40,839 bases of DNA from an uncultured Clostridia bacterium (GCA_934141555.1 CAKPCK010000014.1:1-40839), one strand, 5' to 3'. Counted from the first letter of the stretch, positions 24,628 through 34,037 are shown. Notes: a model not told the origin generated them from the sequence alone. Made by a program: numbers and translations.

Positions 24628-25509
24628 TTAGACACTCCTTGGATTAAACTTTGATATTTCTTTTAATTTTTTAAATATTTCTTTTTCTTCTGATGTAATC
24701 TTTTCTGGAATTACAATTTCTAGCTTTCCTATTAAATTTCCTCTTTCACCTTTTGCATTTTTATATCCTTTATTAGGGATTTCTATTATTTCACCAGATT
24801 GAACTCCATTTGGTATATATATTTGAGTTTTTGTTCCATCTATTGATTCGACTTTTGCTTTAGTTCCCAATACTGCTTCCCATGGTGTTATTGGAATTAT
24901 AGTTGATAAATTTATTCCATCTAATTTAAACTTTTTTCCATTTTCTATATTTATTTTTATGAACATGTCGCCATTTTTACCACCATTTTTTCCTGTCTTC
25001 CCTTGTCCTATTAATCTTATCTTTTCATTTTCTTGTACACCTTCCGGTAATTTTATAGTAATTGTTTTATCTTTGTTTTCTAAATCTTTAAATACAATTG
25101 TTTTATTTGCTCCGTAAAACCCTTCTTCAAGTGATATATTTATTTCTGTTTCAACATCTTCTCCTCTTACTGCTGGTTCGTTTGGCTTGTCTATACTTTC
25201 TGCCATATCTCCGCTTCCAAAAAACATTCCAAATATTTCACCAGCCATTTGTCCTGAAGTTTTTGTATGATTTAATCTACGTCCAACATTATAATTCCAA
25301 GTTCTATCATATTTTCTTTTTGTTGATGGATTTGAAAGAACCCTATAAGCTTCATTTACATCTTTTATTTTCTCTTCTGCTAATTTGTCGCCAACATTTA
25401 CATCTGGATGATACTTTTTGGCTTGTTTCCTGTATGCTGATTTTATTTGATCTATTGTTACTTTATTTGTTTCTAATTCTAATATTTTATAGTAATTTTT
25501 AAATTTCAT
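24628..25509 (-). CDS. DnaJ-class co-chaperone (CbpA-like)
   Basis: 293 residues, with TTGGAGG upstream. The J domain (1-70) has the HPD motif (KKYHPDVN) required to stimulate DnaK. A short linker with a FGMFFGSG stretch follows, then two DnaJ C-terminal beta domains (about 115-285; GEDVETEINISLEEGFYG). The four-repeat CxxCxGxG zinc domain of true DnaJ is absent, so this is a type II J protein like CbpA. No dnaK or grpE adjoins it. It lies downstream of murF, separated by a terminator. Confidence 0.92.
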   Translation of the reverse strand: MKFKNYYKILELETNKVTIDQIKSAYRKQAKKYHPDVNVGDKLAEEKIKDVNEAYRVLSNPSTKRKYDRTWNYNVGRRLNHTKTSGQMAGEIFGMFFGSGDMAESIDKPNEPAVRGEDVETEINISLEEGFYGANKTIVFKDLENKDKTITIKLPEGVQENEKIRLIGQGKTGKNGGKNGDMFIKINIENGKKFKLDGINLSTIIPITPWEAVLGTKAKVESIDGTKTQIYIPNGVQSGEIIEIPNKGYKNAKGERGNLIGKLEIVIPEKITSEEKEIFKKLKEISKFNPRSV

Positions 25510-25528
25510 TTGACATCCTCCAATTAAA

Positions 25529-25577
25529 TTTTTCTAAAAAAATTGGTATTCACATTATACCAATTCTTTTAGAAAAA
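25529..25577 (-). terminator. Terminator of murF
   Basis: Inner stem AATTGGTAT/ATACCAATT (25541-25549 with 25557-25565) and outer TTTTTCTAAAA/TTTTAGAAAAA (25529-25539 with 25567-25577). Confidence 0.8.
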
Positions 25578-25579
25578 AT

Positions 25580-26947
25580 CTATAGTTTTTGACAAATTTC
25601 ATAAAATTTCATGCCATTTGAAGCTTTTATTAAAACTACATCTCCTTCTTTTAAAATTTCTTGCAATTTGCTTAAAATTTCCTCATTATTTTGTAATAAA
25701 ATACATTGTGTTTTCTTATTTTCATTTGCTTTTGAAATAATATTTTTAGCAAATTCTCCTCTACATATTAACACATCTATATTATCATTAGCTACTTCTT
25801 CTCCAACTTTTTCATGTAGTTCTTTAGAAAAATCTCCTAACTCTAACATATCTCCTAAAACCGCTATTTTTCTAAAATCCGTACGGCTTGAAAGATATTT
25901 CAAACTTGCTTTCATTGATTCATAGCTTGCATTATAACTATCATTTATTAATGTAGCACCATTTTTTAAAACTCTTATGTCCATTCTCTTTTTTGTTAAT
26001 TCAACTTTTGATATTCCTTCTTGAATTTCTTTTGATGATAATCCTAATATTTTTCCAACCATAAATCCGCATAATGCATTATACACAAAGTGTTCTCCTC
26101 CAACAGGAACATCTATGTTAACTTTTTCTGATGAAGTTTTTGCTACAAACTTACTTTTTTCTTCTCCTAATTCAATTTTTTCTGCAATTATATCACTTGA
26201 ATTATTTATTCCGTATGTATGTATTTCAATTTTTTCTTTATTTTCTTCATACCATTTATGTAATAAATCATTATCATTGTTTATGATTACTCTTGGAATT
26301 TTCATTCCTTCTAAAATTTCAAGTTTAGCTTTTAATATATTTTCTCTTGATCCTAAATTTCCTATATGTGATGTCCCAATATTAGTTATTACGGCTAAAG
26401 TTGGTTTTGCTATATTAGTTAATAAGCTTATTTCTCCAAAATGATTCATTCCCATCTCTACAACCAATGCATCATGATCTTTTAGTTTTAATATTGTCAT
26501 TGGTAATCCTATATTATTATTGTTATTTCCTTCTGTTTTTAAAGTCTTATATTTTTGGCTCACTACACTTGCTATTATATCTTTTGTACTTGTTTTTCCT
26601 ACACTTCCTGTAACAGCAATTACTGGAATATTATATAAACTTCTTTTATATTTTGCAATTTTATATAATGCTTCTAAAGTATCTTCAACTTGTATTATAG
26701 TTTTATCTTTATATTCTTCCTTTTCTTCTTTTGAAATTTGTATATTAGAAATTATTACAGCCGTAGCTCCTGCATCTAATGCTTGTTTCCAAAAATCACT
26801 TCCATCAAATTTTTCGCCTTTTATTCCAATATATATATCACCTTTTTGTATTGTTCTTGTATCTTTTGAAAAATTTTCAACTTCTAATTCTTCACTTCCA
26901 CATAACATTTTTCCTTTTGTAACATTTAATATTTCTTTTACTTTCAT
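25580..26947 (-). CDS. murF: UDP-MurNAc-tripeptide--D-Ala-D-Ala ligase
   Basis: 455 residues. Mur ligase architecture: an N-terminal UDP-binding domain (1-90), a central ATPase with P-loop TGSVGKTSTKD (about 115-125) and NNNNNIGLPMTIL, then a C-terminal ligase domain with NDSYNASYESMKA, typical of MurF, and GDMLELGD. It adds D-Ala-D-Ala to the UDP-MurNAc-tripeptide precursor, the last cytoplasmic step before MraY. It stands alone here rather than in the dcw cluster. It is essential, so strong purifying selection is expected. Confidence 0.96.
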   Translation of the reverse strand: MKVKEILNVTKGKMLCGSEELEVENFSKDTRTIQKGDIYIGIKGEKFDGSDFWKQALDAGATAVIISNIQISKEEKEEYKDKTIIQVEDTLEALYKIAKYKRSLYNIPVIAVTGSVGKTSTKDIIASVVSQKYKTLKTEGNNNNNIGLPMTILKLKDHDALVVEMGMNHFGEISLLTNIAKPTLAVITNIGTSHIGNLGSRENILKAKLEILEGMKIPRVIINNDNDLLHKWYEENKEKIEIHTYGINNSSDIIAEKIELGEEKSKFVAKTSSEKVNIDVPVGGEHFVYNALCGFMVGKILGLSSKEIQEGISKVELTKKRMDIRVLKNGATLINDSYNASYESMKASLKYLSSRTDFRKIAVLGDMLELGDFSKELHEKVGEEVANDNIDVLICRGEFAKNIISKANENKKTQCILLQNNEEILSKLQEILKEGDVVLIKASNGMKFYEICQKL

Positions 26948-27028
26948 TCAACTCTCGTCCTTTCGGTATACTATTGTTTTGACTTATTATATTCTATTTA
27001 TCTATAATTTGCAACTATAAACAAATAA

Positions 27029-27065
27029 GCATTTAAAATATCCTAATTAAGAATATTTTAAATGC
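27029..27065 (-). terminator. Terminator of the spore protein gene
   Basis: GCATTTAAAATAT (27029-27041) pairs with ATATTTTAAATGC (27053-27065) over an 11-nt loop, just after the spore-protein stop. Confidence 0.65.
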
Positions 27066-27079
27066 CTCTAATCTAAAAA

Positions 27080-27259
27080 CTATTGATTTTCAACAGCTCT
27101 ATTTGCAATTTCTATAGCTTTTGAAACTATATTACCACATGTTTTTGAGGAAACATTTTCCCAACTTCCTCCGTCTTTTTTTACCTGATCATATACACCT
27201 AGTTCTTTTGCAATTTCTGTTCGTAAGTTTTCAGATATTAATTTGTTACTTCTTGACAT
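27080..27259 (-). CDS. Small acid-soluble spore protein, alpha/beta type (divergent)
   Basis: 59 residues from the ATG at 27259, with AAAGGAGA 8 nt upstream; a TTG six codons earlier overlaps that site. The segment LRTEIAKELGVYD holds the germination-protease cleavage motif (TE-I-A-K-E), and GSWENVSSKTCGNIVSKAIE aligns with the second conserved helix of clostridial alpha/beta SASPs. The usual Gly-Gly of this helix is missing. These proteins coat spore DNA, protect it from UV and heat, and are degraded at germination. Expression by forespore sigma-G is expected, but I could not point to its -35/-10. Confidence 0.88.
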   Translation of the reverse strand: MSRSNKLISENLRTEIAKELGVYDQVKKDGGSWENVSSKTCGNIVSKAIEIANRAVENQ

Positions 27260-27306
27260 ACTAAGCTCTCCTTTCAAATTTAATCTGTTATTTTACGGAC
27301 CGTTTT

Positions 27307-27333
27307 TTGAAAATATATTTTAAATATTTTCAA
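27307..27333 (-). terminator. Probable terminator of ypeB
   Basis: TTGAAAATAT (27307-27316) and ATATTTTCAA (27324-27333) form a 10-bp stem with a 7-nt loop, followed by a T-run on the minus strand. It lies between ypeB and the spore protein gene. Confidence 0.5.
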
Positions 27334-27391
27334 TTATATTATCTGCAAAAGAAATTTTTTTATTAAAACAATTTTTTCAAAATTTAGAATT

Positions 27392-28726
27392 TTATTCTGT
27401 CAATGTTCCATTTTCCGTATTTGTTACTATTAATGTATCTTCTTCTTTTCCTGTTTGAGCATTTATATATTCAATAAATTCTACTTCATTTATTTTTCCT
27501 TTAAATTCATAACATAATACTTCTGTATTAAATTCTGTTGGTATTATTGCTAATTTTTCACTTGATAATTCTGCTTTTGTTGAAATATTTTTTCTTGCCT
27601 CATCTATTGAAATTAAATTACTTGGAATTTCTCTTTCAAAATGACAATTTAAATATCCTGTTGCATCAATACCAATTATTTCACCATCATCTAATGCTAT
27701 TTTTAATTTAATTAAATCAGGATATGCAACTATATTTCCTTGTTTATATGCATAATTTATAACTATATATCCATCATTTTTCATATAATAAGTTTCTTGC
27801 ATATTTTCATATCTTTTGGATTGTAAATATTCTTTTCCTTTTTGAATTGCATCTTGTTCTGTTATATTTTCACCATTTGTTTCTCTATCATAATTCATAT
27901 AAACAAGATGTCCACCTTTTTTTGAAATTGATATTCCTATTTTTTTATTTTCATTTGTTGTTACTTCAAATCTATATACTGGTATATTTCCATTTTCAAC
28001 ATATCCATTATTTTTTGTTTCTTTTATTTTATCTTTTCCAATAAATTCCTCTGCAATTGTTTTTGCTTCATCTTCTGAAATATCATTGCCTGTTAACCCT
28101 TTCTTTTCTTCACTTGTTATATGTTCAGAAAATGCCCCATCATAGATTAATCCTGAATATTCGTGAAAGTTTTGTTCTACCATATTAAAATTACTTACTT
28201 CTGATATATCTGAATCTTCAGAATTCTTTTTTAAGTCTTCCCATTTTATAGTTCCATTATTTAATTCTGTAATCATTTCATTTAATGTATTTGATAAATC
28301 ATTCGCATAATTATATAATTCTTGTATTTTATCCATATCCTCATCAGATAAATCTTGTCCATCTATACATTTATTTGCCATAGTATAACTATATTCACTT
28401 ACTTGATTTAAAAATTTTTCTGTATTTTCAATTTCTTGACTTTCTATTGGAACCATACTTAAATAACATGTTGCCAAATCTGTTTCTCTCCATACTTCCA
28501 TAAGTGTTTTTGCACCATGTCTCGCTTCTTTTGATATCATAGATTTTGCTAAATAAATTTTTGAATTTTGAATTCTATCTACAACCTCATAAAAAGCTTT
28601 ATTATTATCATTTTGTACCACATTTGCATATGATGTATTTTTATTATATAAATTTATCCCTAAGATTACTGCAATAACAATGGCAACTATTGCAATAACA
28701 TTCCACACTTTTTTTGAATTATTCAT
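27392..28726 (-). CDS. ypeB: Spore germination protein YpeB
   Basis: 444 residues from the ATG at 28726, spaced 8 nt from GAGGAG; an ATG two codons upstream is too close. An N-terminal membrane anchor (about 9-27) is followed by the helical YpeB domain (ARHGAKTLMEVWRETDLATCYLSMVPI) and C-terminal PepSY-like repeats (about 225-410). In spores YpeB stabilises the cortex-lytic enzyme SleB in the inner membrane. SleB is usually encoded just upstream of ypeB, but no sleB is adjacent here. Sigma-G control is expected. The proximity of the SASP gene makes this a small forespore cluster. Confidence 0.92.
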   Translation of the reverse strand: MNNSKKVWNVIAIVAIVIAVILGINLYNKNTSYANVVQNDNNKAFYEVVDRIQNSKIYLAKSMISKEARHGAKTLMEVWRETDLATCYLSMVPIESQEIENTEKFLNQVSEYSYTMANKCIDGQDLSDEDMDKIQELYNYANDLSNTLNEMITELNNGTIKWEDLKKNSEDSDISEVSNFNMVEQNFHEYSGLIYDGAFSEHITSEEKKGLTGNDISEDEAKTIAEEFIGKDKIKETKNNGYVENGNIPVYRFEVTTNENKKIGISISKKGGHLVYMNYDRETNGENITEQDAIQKGKEYLQSKRYENMQETYYMKNDGYIVINYAYKQGNIVAYPDLIKLKIALDDGEIIGIDATGYLNCHFEREIPSNLISIDEARKNISTKAELSSEKLAIIPTEFNTEVLCYEFKGKINEVEFIEYINAQTGKEEDTLIVTNTENGTLTE

Positions 28727-28844
28727 TTTCATGTCTCCTCACTTATTAACTTTTTCTTATTTTTTCATTTTTTTCAAAAAATTATACAATTATTTATTTT
28801 TTTATGCTAAAATATTTTTGAATTTATATAGAAAGGTCTAACTA

Positions 28845-29969
28845 ATGAAAGTAATTATTTTTTACGCAAAATATGGTGGTGGTCATTTATCTGCCGCTCG
28901 TTCAATAGAAAATTGTATAAATACATATTATAAAAATATTGATGTTGAATTAATAGATTTTATGGAATATGCAAATAAAGAATTTAATAAAATAACAACA
29001 AAGGCTTATGCTGAAATGGCAAAAAAACTTCCAAAAGCTTATGGAAGCATATATTGGAAATCTGAAAAAGGTCCTCTTGCTCACATAAGTACAACTTCAA
29101 ATAAATTATTATCTATAAAAATAAATAAATTATTACAAGAAAAATCACCAGATTTAATTATTTGTACACACCCTTTTGCAAGTCAAATGTGTGGTTATTT
29201 AACAAAACATCATAAATTAAATACAAAAATAGGAACAATTTTAACAGATTTTGCATCACATGATCAATGGCTTGTTTATAATGAATATATTAATTATTTA
29301 TTTGTATCTAATACAGAAATGAAGGAAACATTGATGAGTAAAAATATTCCAGCCGATAAAATATTTGTTACTGGAATTCCTATCTCAGAAAGATTTTTAA
29401 ATAAATATGATAAAAAATCTTTATTTATAGATTTTAATTTAAATCCAAATAAAAAAGTAGTATTATTTTTTGGTGGAGGAGAATTTGGGCTTGGGAAAAA
29501 TTATACTTTAAAAGTTTTTGAGACATTTGTAAAAGATTCTGCTGATATTCAAATTATTGCAATTTCAGGAAAAAATAAAAAAATGAAAAAAGCTTTCGAA
29601 AATATTGTTATCCAAAATCATAAAGAAGCAAATGTACAAATATTTGAATACACAAATAAAGTACCTGAATTTATGAGTATTTCTAGTTTAGTCGTAACAA
29701 AGCCAGGAGGACTTACTACTTCTGAAAGTCTTGCTTCAGGATTACCAATTGTTGTTATAAATCCTATCCCAGGTCAAGAAGAAGAAAATGCAGAATATTT
29801 AGTTAATCATAATACTGCAATTTGGTTAAAAAAAGATGATAATGTAGAAGAAATCATTAATAATTTACTATCTGATTCTTCAAAATTAGAAGAAATGAGT
29901 AATAATGCAAAATCAATTTCAAAACCAAATTCAACAAATGATATATGCAAAATATTATTAAATAATTAA
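28845..29969 (+). CDS. Diacylglycerol glucosyltransferase-like GT28 enzyme
   Basis: 374 residues, with AGAAAGG upstream. The N-terminal GGGHLSAARSI loop and the segment GTILTDFASHDQWL belong to the MGDG synthase/UgtP family. The C-terminal domain has the UDP-sugar binding signature KPGGLTTSESLASGLPIVVINPIPGQEEENA. These membrane-associated enzymes transfer glucose or galactose from a UDP-sugar to diacylglycerol, making glycolipids and lipoteichoic-acid anchors. UDP-sugars would come from the pgm/UDPGP genes further right. Divergent from ypeB, monocistronic, with its own terminator. Confidence 0.9.
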   Translation: MKVIIFYAKYGGGHLSAARSIENCINTYYKNIDVELIDFMEYANKEFNKITTKAYAEMAKKLPKAYGSIYWKSEKGPLAHISTTSNKLLSIKINKLLQEKSPDLIICTHPFASQMCGYLTKHHKLNTKIGTILTDFASHDQWLVYNEYINYLFVSNTEMKETLMSKNIPADKIFVTGIPISERFLNKYDKKSLFIDFNLNPNKKVVLFFGGGEFGLGKNYTLKVFETFVKDSADIQIIAISGKNKKMKKAFENIVIQNHKEANVQIFEYTNKVPEFMSISSLVVTKPGGLTTSESLASGLPIVVINPIPGQEEENAEYLVNHNTAIWLKKDDNVEEIINNLLSDSSKLEEMSNNAKSISKPNSTNDICKILLNN

Positions 29970-30001
29970 AAAGACACTTCAAAAAATGAAGTGTCTTTTT
30001 T
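29968..30001. terminator. Bidirectional terminator between the glycosyltransferase gene and recR
   Basis: A 14-bp perfect stem, AAAAAGACACTTCA (29968-29981) with TGAAGTGTCTTTTT (29987-30000), 5-nt loop, T-runs on both sides. It overlaps both stop codons. Confidence 0.9.
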
Positions 30002-30599
30002 ATAATTCTCTTCTTCCCTCTAATGCTTTTGTAAGTGTTATTTCATCAGTATATTCCAAATCTCCTCCAACAGGAATTCCATGAGCAATTCTTGTTACTT
30101 TTACCCCTAATGGTTTTATCAATTTTGATAAATACATAGCTGTTGCTTCACCTTCAACCCTAGGGTTTGTTGCCAATATAACTTCTTTTACTTGACCATC
30201 CATAAGCCTAGCTAATAATTCTTTTATTTTTATATCATCTGGTCCTATTCCATTCATTGGAGATATTGAACCATGTAAAACATGATATACCCCTCTAAAT
30301 TCATGTGTTCTTTCCATTGCCACAATATCTCTCACGTCTTCTACTACACATATCTGTGATTGGTCTCTTTTTAGATTTCCACATATTGGACATGGATCTG
30401 TGTCTGAAATATTCCAACATTTACTACAATATTTTAAATTCTTCTTTGCATTTACAATTGCATTCACAAATTCATCAGTTTCTTCCTGTGATGCATTTAA
30501 TATATAAAATGCTAATCTAGCTGCTGTTTTATTACCTATGCTAGGTAATTTTTCAAAGCTTTCTATTAATTTTTCTATTGATGGTGAATACATTGACAT
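30000..30599 (-). CDS. recR: Recombination mediator RecR
   Basis: About 199 residues from the ATG at 30599; AGGAGG is 8 nt upstream of this codon and only 2 nt from the alternative ATG at 30605. A helix-hairpin-helix (LPSIGNKTAARLAFYIL), a four-Cys zinc finger (CSKCWNISDTDPCPIC) and a Toprim domain (VVEDVRDI, ATNPRVEGEATAMYL) are all present. RecR works with RecO and RecF to load RecA at gaps. It is the last gene of the conserved dnaX-ybaB-recR cluster, 50 bp after ybaB. Confidence 0.96.
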   Translation of the reverse strand: MSMYSPSIEKLIESFEKLPSIGNKTAARLAFYILNASQEETDEFVNAIVNAKKNLKYCSKCWNISDTDPCPICGNLKRDQSQICVVEDVRDIVAMERTHEFRGVYHVLHGSISPMNGIGPDDIKIKELLARLMDGQVKEVILATNPRVEGEATAMYLSKLIKPLGVKVTRIAHGIPVGGDLEYTDEITLTKALEGRREL

Positions 30600-30650
30600 T
30601 TTCATTTCCTCCTAGACAATTATAGCAGAGACAATGCTCTGCTTATATTA

Positions 30651-30995
30651 TTACATTATTCCTGGTATATTAAATTTTCCCATTGATGCTGCTTGTGCAT
30701 CATCTACTTGTTTAAATGCTTGATTAATACATGTAACAATTAAATCTTGTAGCATTTCTACATCTTCTGGATCAACTACTTCTTTTTGTAATTTTAAATC
30801 TAATATTTGCTTTTGACCATTTACTTTTACTGAAACTGCATTTCCTCCAGCTGATGCTTCAAATTCTTTTTCAGCTAATTCTTGTTGATTTTTTTCTAAA
30901 TCTGCTTGCATTTTTTTTGCTTCTTTCATTAAACTATTGATGTTCATTCCACCAAATCCTCCCATACTTCCTGGGAATCCTCCTCTTTTTGACAT
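30651..30995 (-). CDS. ybaB: YbaB/EbfC nucleoid-associated protein
   Basis: 114 residues, with AGGAGG before the ATG. A Gly-rich N-terminus (GGFPGSMGGFGG) is followed by the MNINSLMKEAKKMQADL helix and the strand-turn segment EFEASAGGNAVSVKVNGQ typical of the family. The dimer binds DNA without sequence preference. Its position between dnaX and recR is conserved across bacteria. Confidence 0.95.
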   Translation of the reverse strand: MSKRGGFPGSMGGFGGMNINSLMKEAKKMQADLEKNQQELAEKEFEASAGGNAVSVKVNGQKQILDLKLQKEVVDPEDVEMLQDLIVTCINQAFKQVDDAQAASMGKFNIPGIM

Positions 30996-31019
30996 TTTCT
31001 ATTCCTCCTAATTTTAAAT

Positions 31020-32627
31020 TTATTCTACTACATCAAATGGAATATCAAAACCATTTGCAAAGTTAGATATTTCTTGTTCTTCACTTGCTTCTTGTACCTG
31101 TGGTTTAGTATCTATAAATTTTATATTCATTTCTTTCCCACATGCAACAGAAACTTGTTTTATTAATTCTTGTTTATTCTCAGGCTTTTCCAAAACTGCC
31201 TTTCCAAAGGGAGTTATCCCTCCTGGAAATTGAATTCCTATAGTCATATCATTTACTTCTACGGCATTAGTATTTATTAAATTCGTATATAATACTATTT
31301 TTCCATTTTGTTTTAAGTTGTTTACTATATCTTTCCAATATTGTGCTGGCTTACTATTTTTTCCAATCCCAGCAATAGCATCAGTAGTGGATTTTGCTTG
31401 ATTTTGTGTTTGATTAGTTGTTCTATTTGTCTGAGGTGCTCTAGCCCTAGGAGCTCCACCTCCAGATCTTAAATAATTCTCTATTTTATCTAATCTTGTA
31501 TAAATATCACCATCTCCTCCACTGTTTCCACCAACTGGAGCATTAGATATTTCCTTATCACATAATTTTATAATTCCCGCTTCAAAAACAATTTGTCTTT
31601 GCGTTGACTGTTTCATATTATTTTCAAGTTCTGATAATTCTGATATTAGCCTTATTGCTCTTTCTTTGGTAACTTTTTCTGATAATTCCTGCAATCTTGC
31701 AAAATCTTCGTCATTATAAATAGTTAATTTTTGATTTGTTTTTACCATCAAAATATCTTTTACATATTTTATAATTTCCCAAAGTAAATTATTTAAGTCT
31801 TTTCCTTCATTTAAAACTTTAGTTATTGTTTCCATTGCTTCATCTATATTATATTCGATTATTGCTTGTGTAATGCAATGAATATATTGTAGTTTTGGTA
31901 TTCCTACAAGTTCTTTTATTTTATTTTCATCTATATTGTTTTCACCATCTTGAATACATCTCTCTAATATTGATAAAGCATCTCTCATTGCACCTTCAGA
32001 TAGTGCTGCAATAATATTTAATGCTTGTGTTGTTGCATTTACATTGCTCTCTTTACATACAAGTTCTAGTCTTTTTATTATATCTTCATCCGGAATTCTT
32101 TTAAAGTCAAATCTTTGGCATCTTGATAAAATTGTTGCTGGTAATTTTTGTGGTTCTGTTGTTGCCAAAATAAATTTTACATGTTCTGGTGGTTCTTCTA
32201 ATGTTTTTAATAATGCATTAAATGCACCTTGTGATAACATGTGAACCTCATCTATTATATAAACTCTGTATTTTGCTTTTGTCGGTAAAAAATTAACTTC
32301 TTCTCTTATTGAACGTATATCTTCAACACTATTATTTGAAGCAGCATCCATTTCTACTATATCTGTTAATGATCCATCTAATGCTGCTTTACATATTTCA
32401 CATTCATTACATGGTTCTCCATCTTGTGGATTTAAACAGTTTACAGCTCTAGCCAATACTTTTGCTGATGTTGTTTTTCCTGTTCCTCTAACACCATTAA
32501 ATAAATATGCATGACCTACTCTATTTGCAATTATTTGATTTCTTAAAGTTCTTGTTATATGTTCCTGACCTACCATTTCTGAAAATGTTTGTGGTCTGAA
32601 CTTTCTATAAAGAGCTGTGTACCCCAT
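31020..32627 (-). CDS. dnaX: DNA polymerase III subunits gamma/tau
   Basis: 535 residues, with AAGGATGTG upstream. The clamp-loader AAA+ core has Walker A NGVRGTGKTT (about 44-53), a zinc site (CLNPQDGEPCNECEIC), Walker B YIIDEVHML and an arginine-finger sensor (SRCQRF). Domain III follows, then a Gly- and Gln/Asn-rich linker (about 375-415) and a tau-like tail. It loads the sliding clamp and links polymerase cores at the fork. No obvious A-run slip site for a gamma form is seen. First gene of dnaX-ybaB-recR, downstream of the SRP RNA as in many Firmicutes. Confidence 0.97.
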   Translation of the reverse strand: MGYTALYRKFRPQTFSEMVGQEHITRTLRNQIIANRVGHAYLFNGVRGTGKTTSAKVLARAVNCLNPQDGEPCNECEICKAALDGSLTDIVEMDAASNNSVEDIRSIREEVNFLPTKAKYRVYIIDEVHMLSQGAFNALLKTLEEPPEHVKFILATTEPQKLPATILSRCQRFDFKRIPDEDIIKRLELVCKESNVNATTQALNIIAALSEGAMRDALSILERCIQDGENNIDENKIKELVGIPKLQYIHCITQAIIEYNIDEAMETITKVLNEGKDLNNLLWEIIKYVKDILMVKTNQKLTIYNDEDFARLQELSEKVTKERAIRLISELSELENNMKQSTQRQIVFEAGIIKLCDKEISNAPVGGNSGGDGDIYTRLDKIENYLRSGGGAPRARAPQTNRTTNQTQNQAKSTTDAIAGIGKNSKPAQYWKDIVNNLKQNGKIVLYTNLINTNAVEVNDMTIGIQFPGGITPFGKAVLEKPENKQELIKQVSVACGKEMNIKFIDTKPQVQEASEEQEISNFANGFDIPFDVVE

Positions 32628-32663
32628 ATTTTCACATCCTTTATATAAAAAATGATATGAATT

Positions 32664-32785
32664 CTAATCTCTCTATGGAAAACAACGCCCACATAAAAGT
32701 ATCTACTTATTGCTGCTTCCTCCCGGACCTGACAAGGTTCATAGGCTTTTATTGAGTTTGCTTTCCATACAGAGGTTAGCTCTCA
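32664..32785 (-). ncRNA. ffs: Small bacterial SRP RNA (4.5S / scRNA)
   Basis: The minus strand contains the universal apical hairpin TGTCAGGTCCGGGAGGAAGCAGCA at 32735-32712, the binding site of Ffh. The flanks pair: TATGGAAA with TTTCCATA, then TCTC with GAGA and CTAA with TTAG, giving a long rod from about 32785 to 32664. With Ffh this RNA delivers nascent membrane proteins to FtsY. Position between tadA and dnaX is the common Firmicute arrangement. Ends are approximate. Confidence 0.93.
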
Positions 32786-32795
32786 TACCCTCCAT

Positions 32796-32824
32796 ATTAT
32801 ACAATGCAATTTTGGTTTTTGCAA
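32796..32824 (-). promoter_or_regulatory. Promoter of the SRP RNA
   Basis: On the minus strand TTGCAA (32824-32819), a 17-bp spacer and TATAAT (32801-32796). Predicted start near 32789, a few bases before the 5' strand of the SRP stem. Confidence 0.75.
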
Positions 32825-32842
32825 GTAATTTATTAAAGTTTT

Positions 32843-33586
32843 TTAATTTTCTATTCTTTTAAAAATAAGGTTATTAAACTCAGTTAATTCTATTCCAGCT
32901 ACTCCTTTTTCTATAACCTCTTTGGCTGGAATATCAATTTGTATATTAGTTTGATATTTTCTATTTGTTGTTAATGTTATTGTAAAATCAAATGAAATTG
33001 TTGTATTTATATTTTCTTCTGTTATATTTGTTAATTGTAATAATTTTCCATAATCAACTTCTTCATTTTCATCTGAAATATAATTTGATAAATTATTAAT
33101 TGCATATCTAAATGCAATTATTCCACCCTGATTAGAAATTTTTTGTTGCTTTATATTTGATTCCATCTCACCAGTATATACTATTTCTTCTGTTTCATTT
33201 TCATTTGTATTTTTAAACATTACTTTTTCATCTTCAACTGGTTTGTATATTTTTGTTTCTCCAACTGAATCTGTTTTATTAATTTTAATATTATTTATTG
33301 TTACATCTTTTATTATTTCAGTTTTATTATATCTTGAATTTTTTTCTAAATAAATATATATATCATTATTTTCTGAAACATTAAAATTCCATTTTTCTTG
33401 GTGTCCTTCATTCTCTATTCCATTTACACTTTGTGCTATAGCTATTTTTGTTATTTCAAATGGTATATTAGATTCTCCTTGAACTTCATATTTTAATATA
33501 TATATTCCTATACCACATATTATTGCAAATATTATTATTATAAAAATAATTCTATGAATTATCTTTTGAATTGAATTTCTATACAT
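32843..33586 (-). CDS. Unrecognised membrane-anchored extracytoplasmic protein
   Basis: 247 residues. One N-terminal hydrophobic segment (about 11-30, almost all Ile/Phe) after a basic start marks a type II anchor or uncleaved signal. The rest is a beta-rich, Asn/Glu/Ile-rich domain presumably outside the cell, with no recognisable motif. Its ATG lies inside the end of tadA (8-nt overlap), so it is translationally coupled to tadA. The link to tRNA editing is likely only positional. Confidence 0.75.
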   Translation of the reverse strand: MYRNSIQKIIHRIIFIIIIFAIICGIGIYILKYEVQGESNIPFEITKIAIAQSVNGIENEGHQEKWNFNVSENNDIYIYLEKNSRYNKTEIIKDVTINNIKINKTDSVGETKIYKPVEDEKVMFKNTNENETEEIVYTGEMESNIKQQKISNQGGIIAFRYAINNLSNYISDENEEVDYGKLLQLTNITEENINTTISFDFTITLTTNRKYQTNIQIDIPAKEVIEKGVAGIELTEFNNLIFKRIEN

Positions 33587-34037
33587 TTTTACCTTTTCTT
33601 AACTCCTTAAAAAATTGTTTTAATATATTTTCACATTCATTTTTCATTATATTTTTTTCATATTCTACTCTATGATTAAATGTAAAATCTTCGAATAAAT
33701 TTAGTACTGATCCAACTGCTCCTGTTTTATTGTCTGCTGTACCATAATATACCTTTTTTATTCGTGAATTAATTATTGCTCCTGCACACATAGAACATGG
33801 TTCTAATGTTACATACATTTCACAGTCTAATAATCTCCATGCTTTTAATTTTTTGCTTGCCTTTTGTATTGCTATTATTTCTGCATGTTTTGTTGTATCT
33901 GTTTTTGTTTCTTTTTGGTTATATCCTCTTGCTATTATTTTTCCGTCTTTTACTATTACCGCTCCTACAGGTACTTCTAATTTGTTATATGCTTTTTGTG
34001 CTTCTTTTAAAGCTTCTTTCATAAATTTTTCTTCCAT
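33579..34037 (-). CDS. tadA: tRNA-specific adenosine deaminase
   Basis: 152 residues, with GAGG before the ATG. The zinc-deaminase signatures are intact: KHAEIIAI (His ligand and catalytic Glu) and LEPCSMCAGAI (two Cys ligands). TadA converts A34 to inosine in tRNA-Arg(ACG), allowing decoding of CGN codons. Length and motif spacing are typical. It lies upstream of the SRP RNA/dnaX cluster as in Bacillus. Confidence 0.95.
   Translation of the reverse strand: MEEKFMKEALKEAQKAYNKLEVPVGAVIVKDGKIIARGYNQKETKTDTTKHAEIIAIQKASKKLKAWRLLDCEMYVTLEPCSMCAGAIINSRIKKVYYGTADNKTGAVGSVLNLFEDFTFNHRVEYEKNIMKNECENILKQFFKELRKGKNV

Noticed and set aside
32640..32842. T-box or riboswitch leader before dnaX
   Set aside because: The conserved block is the SRP RNA apical hairpin (CCGGGAGGAAGCAGC), and the flanks pair as an SRP rod.
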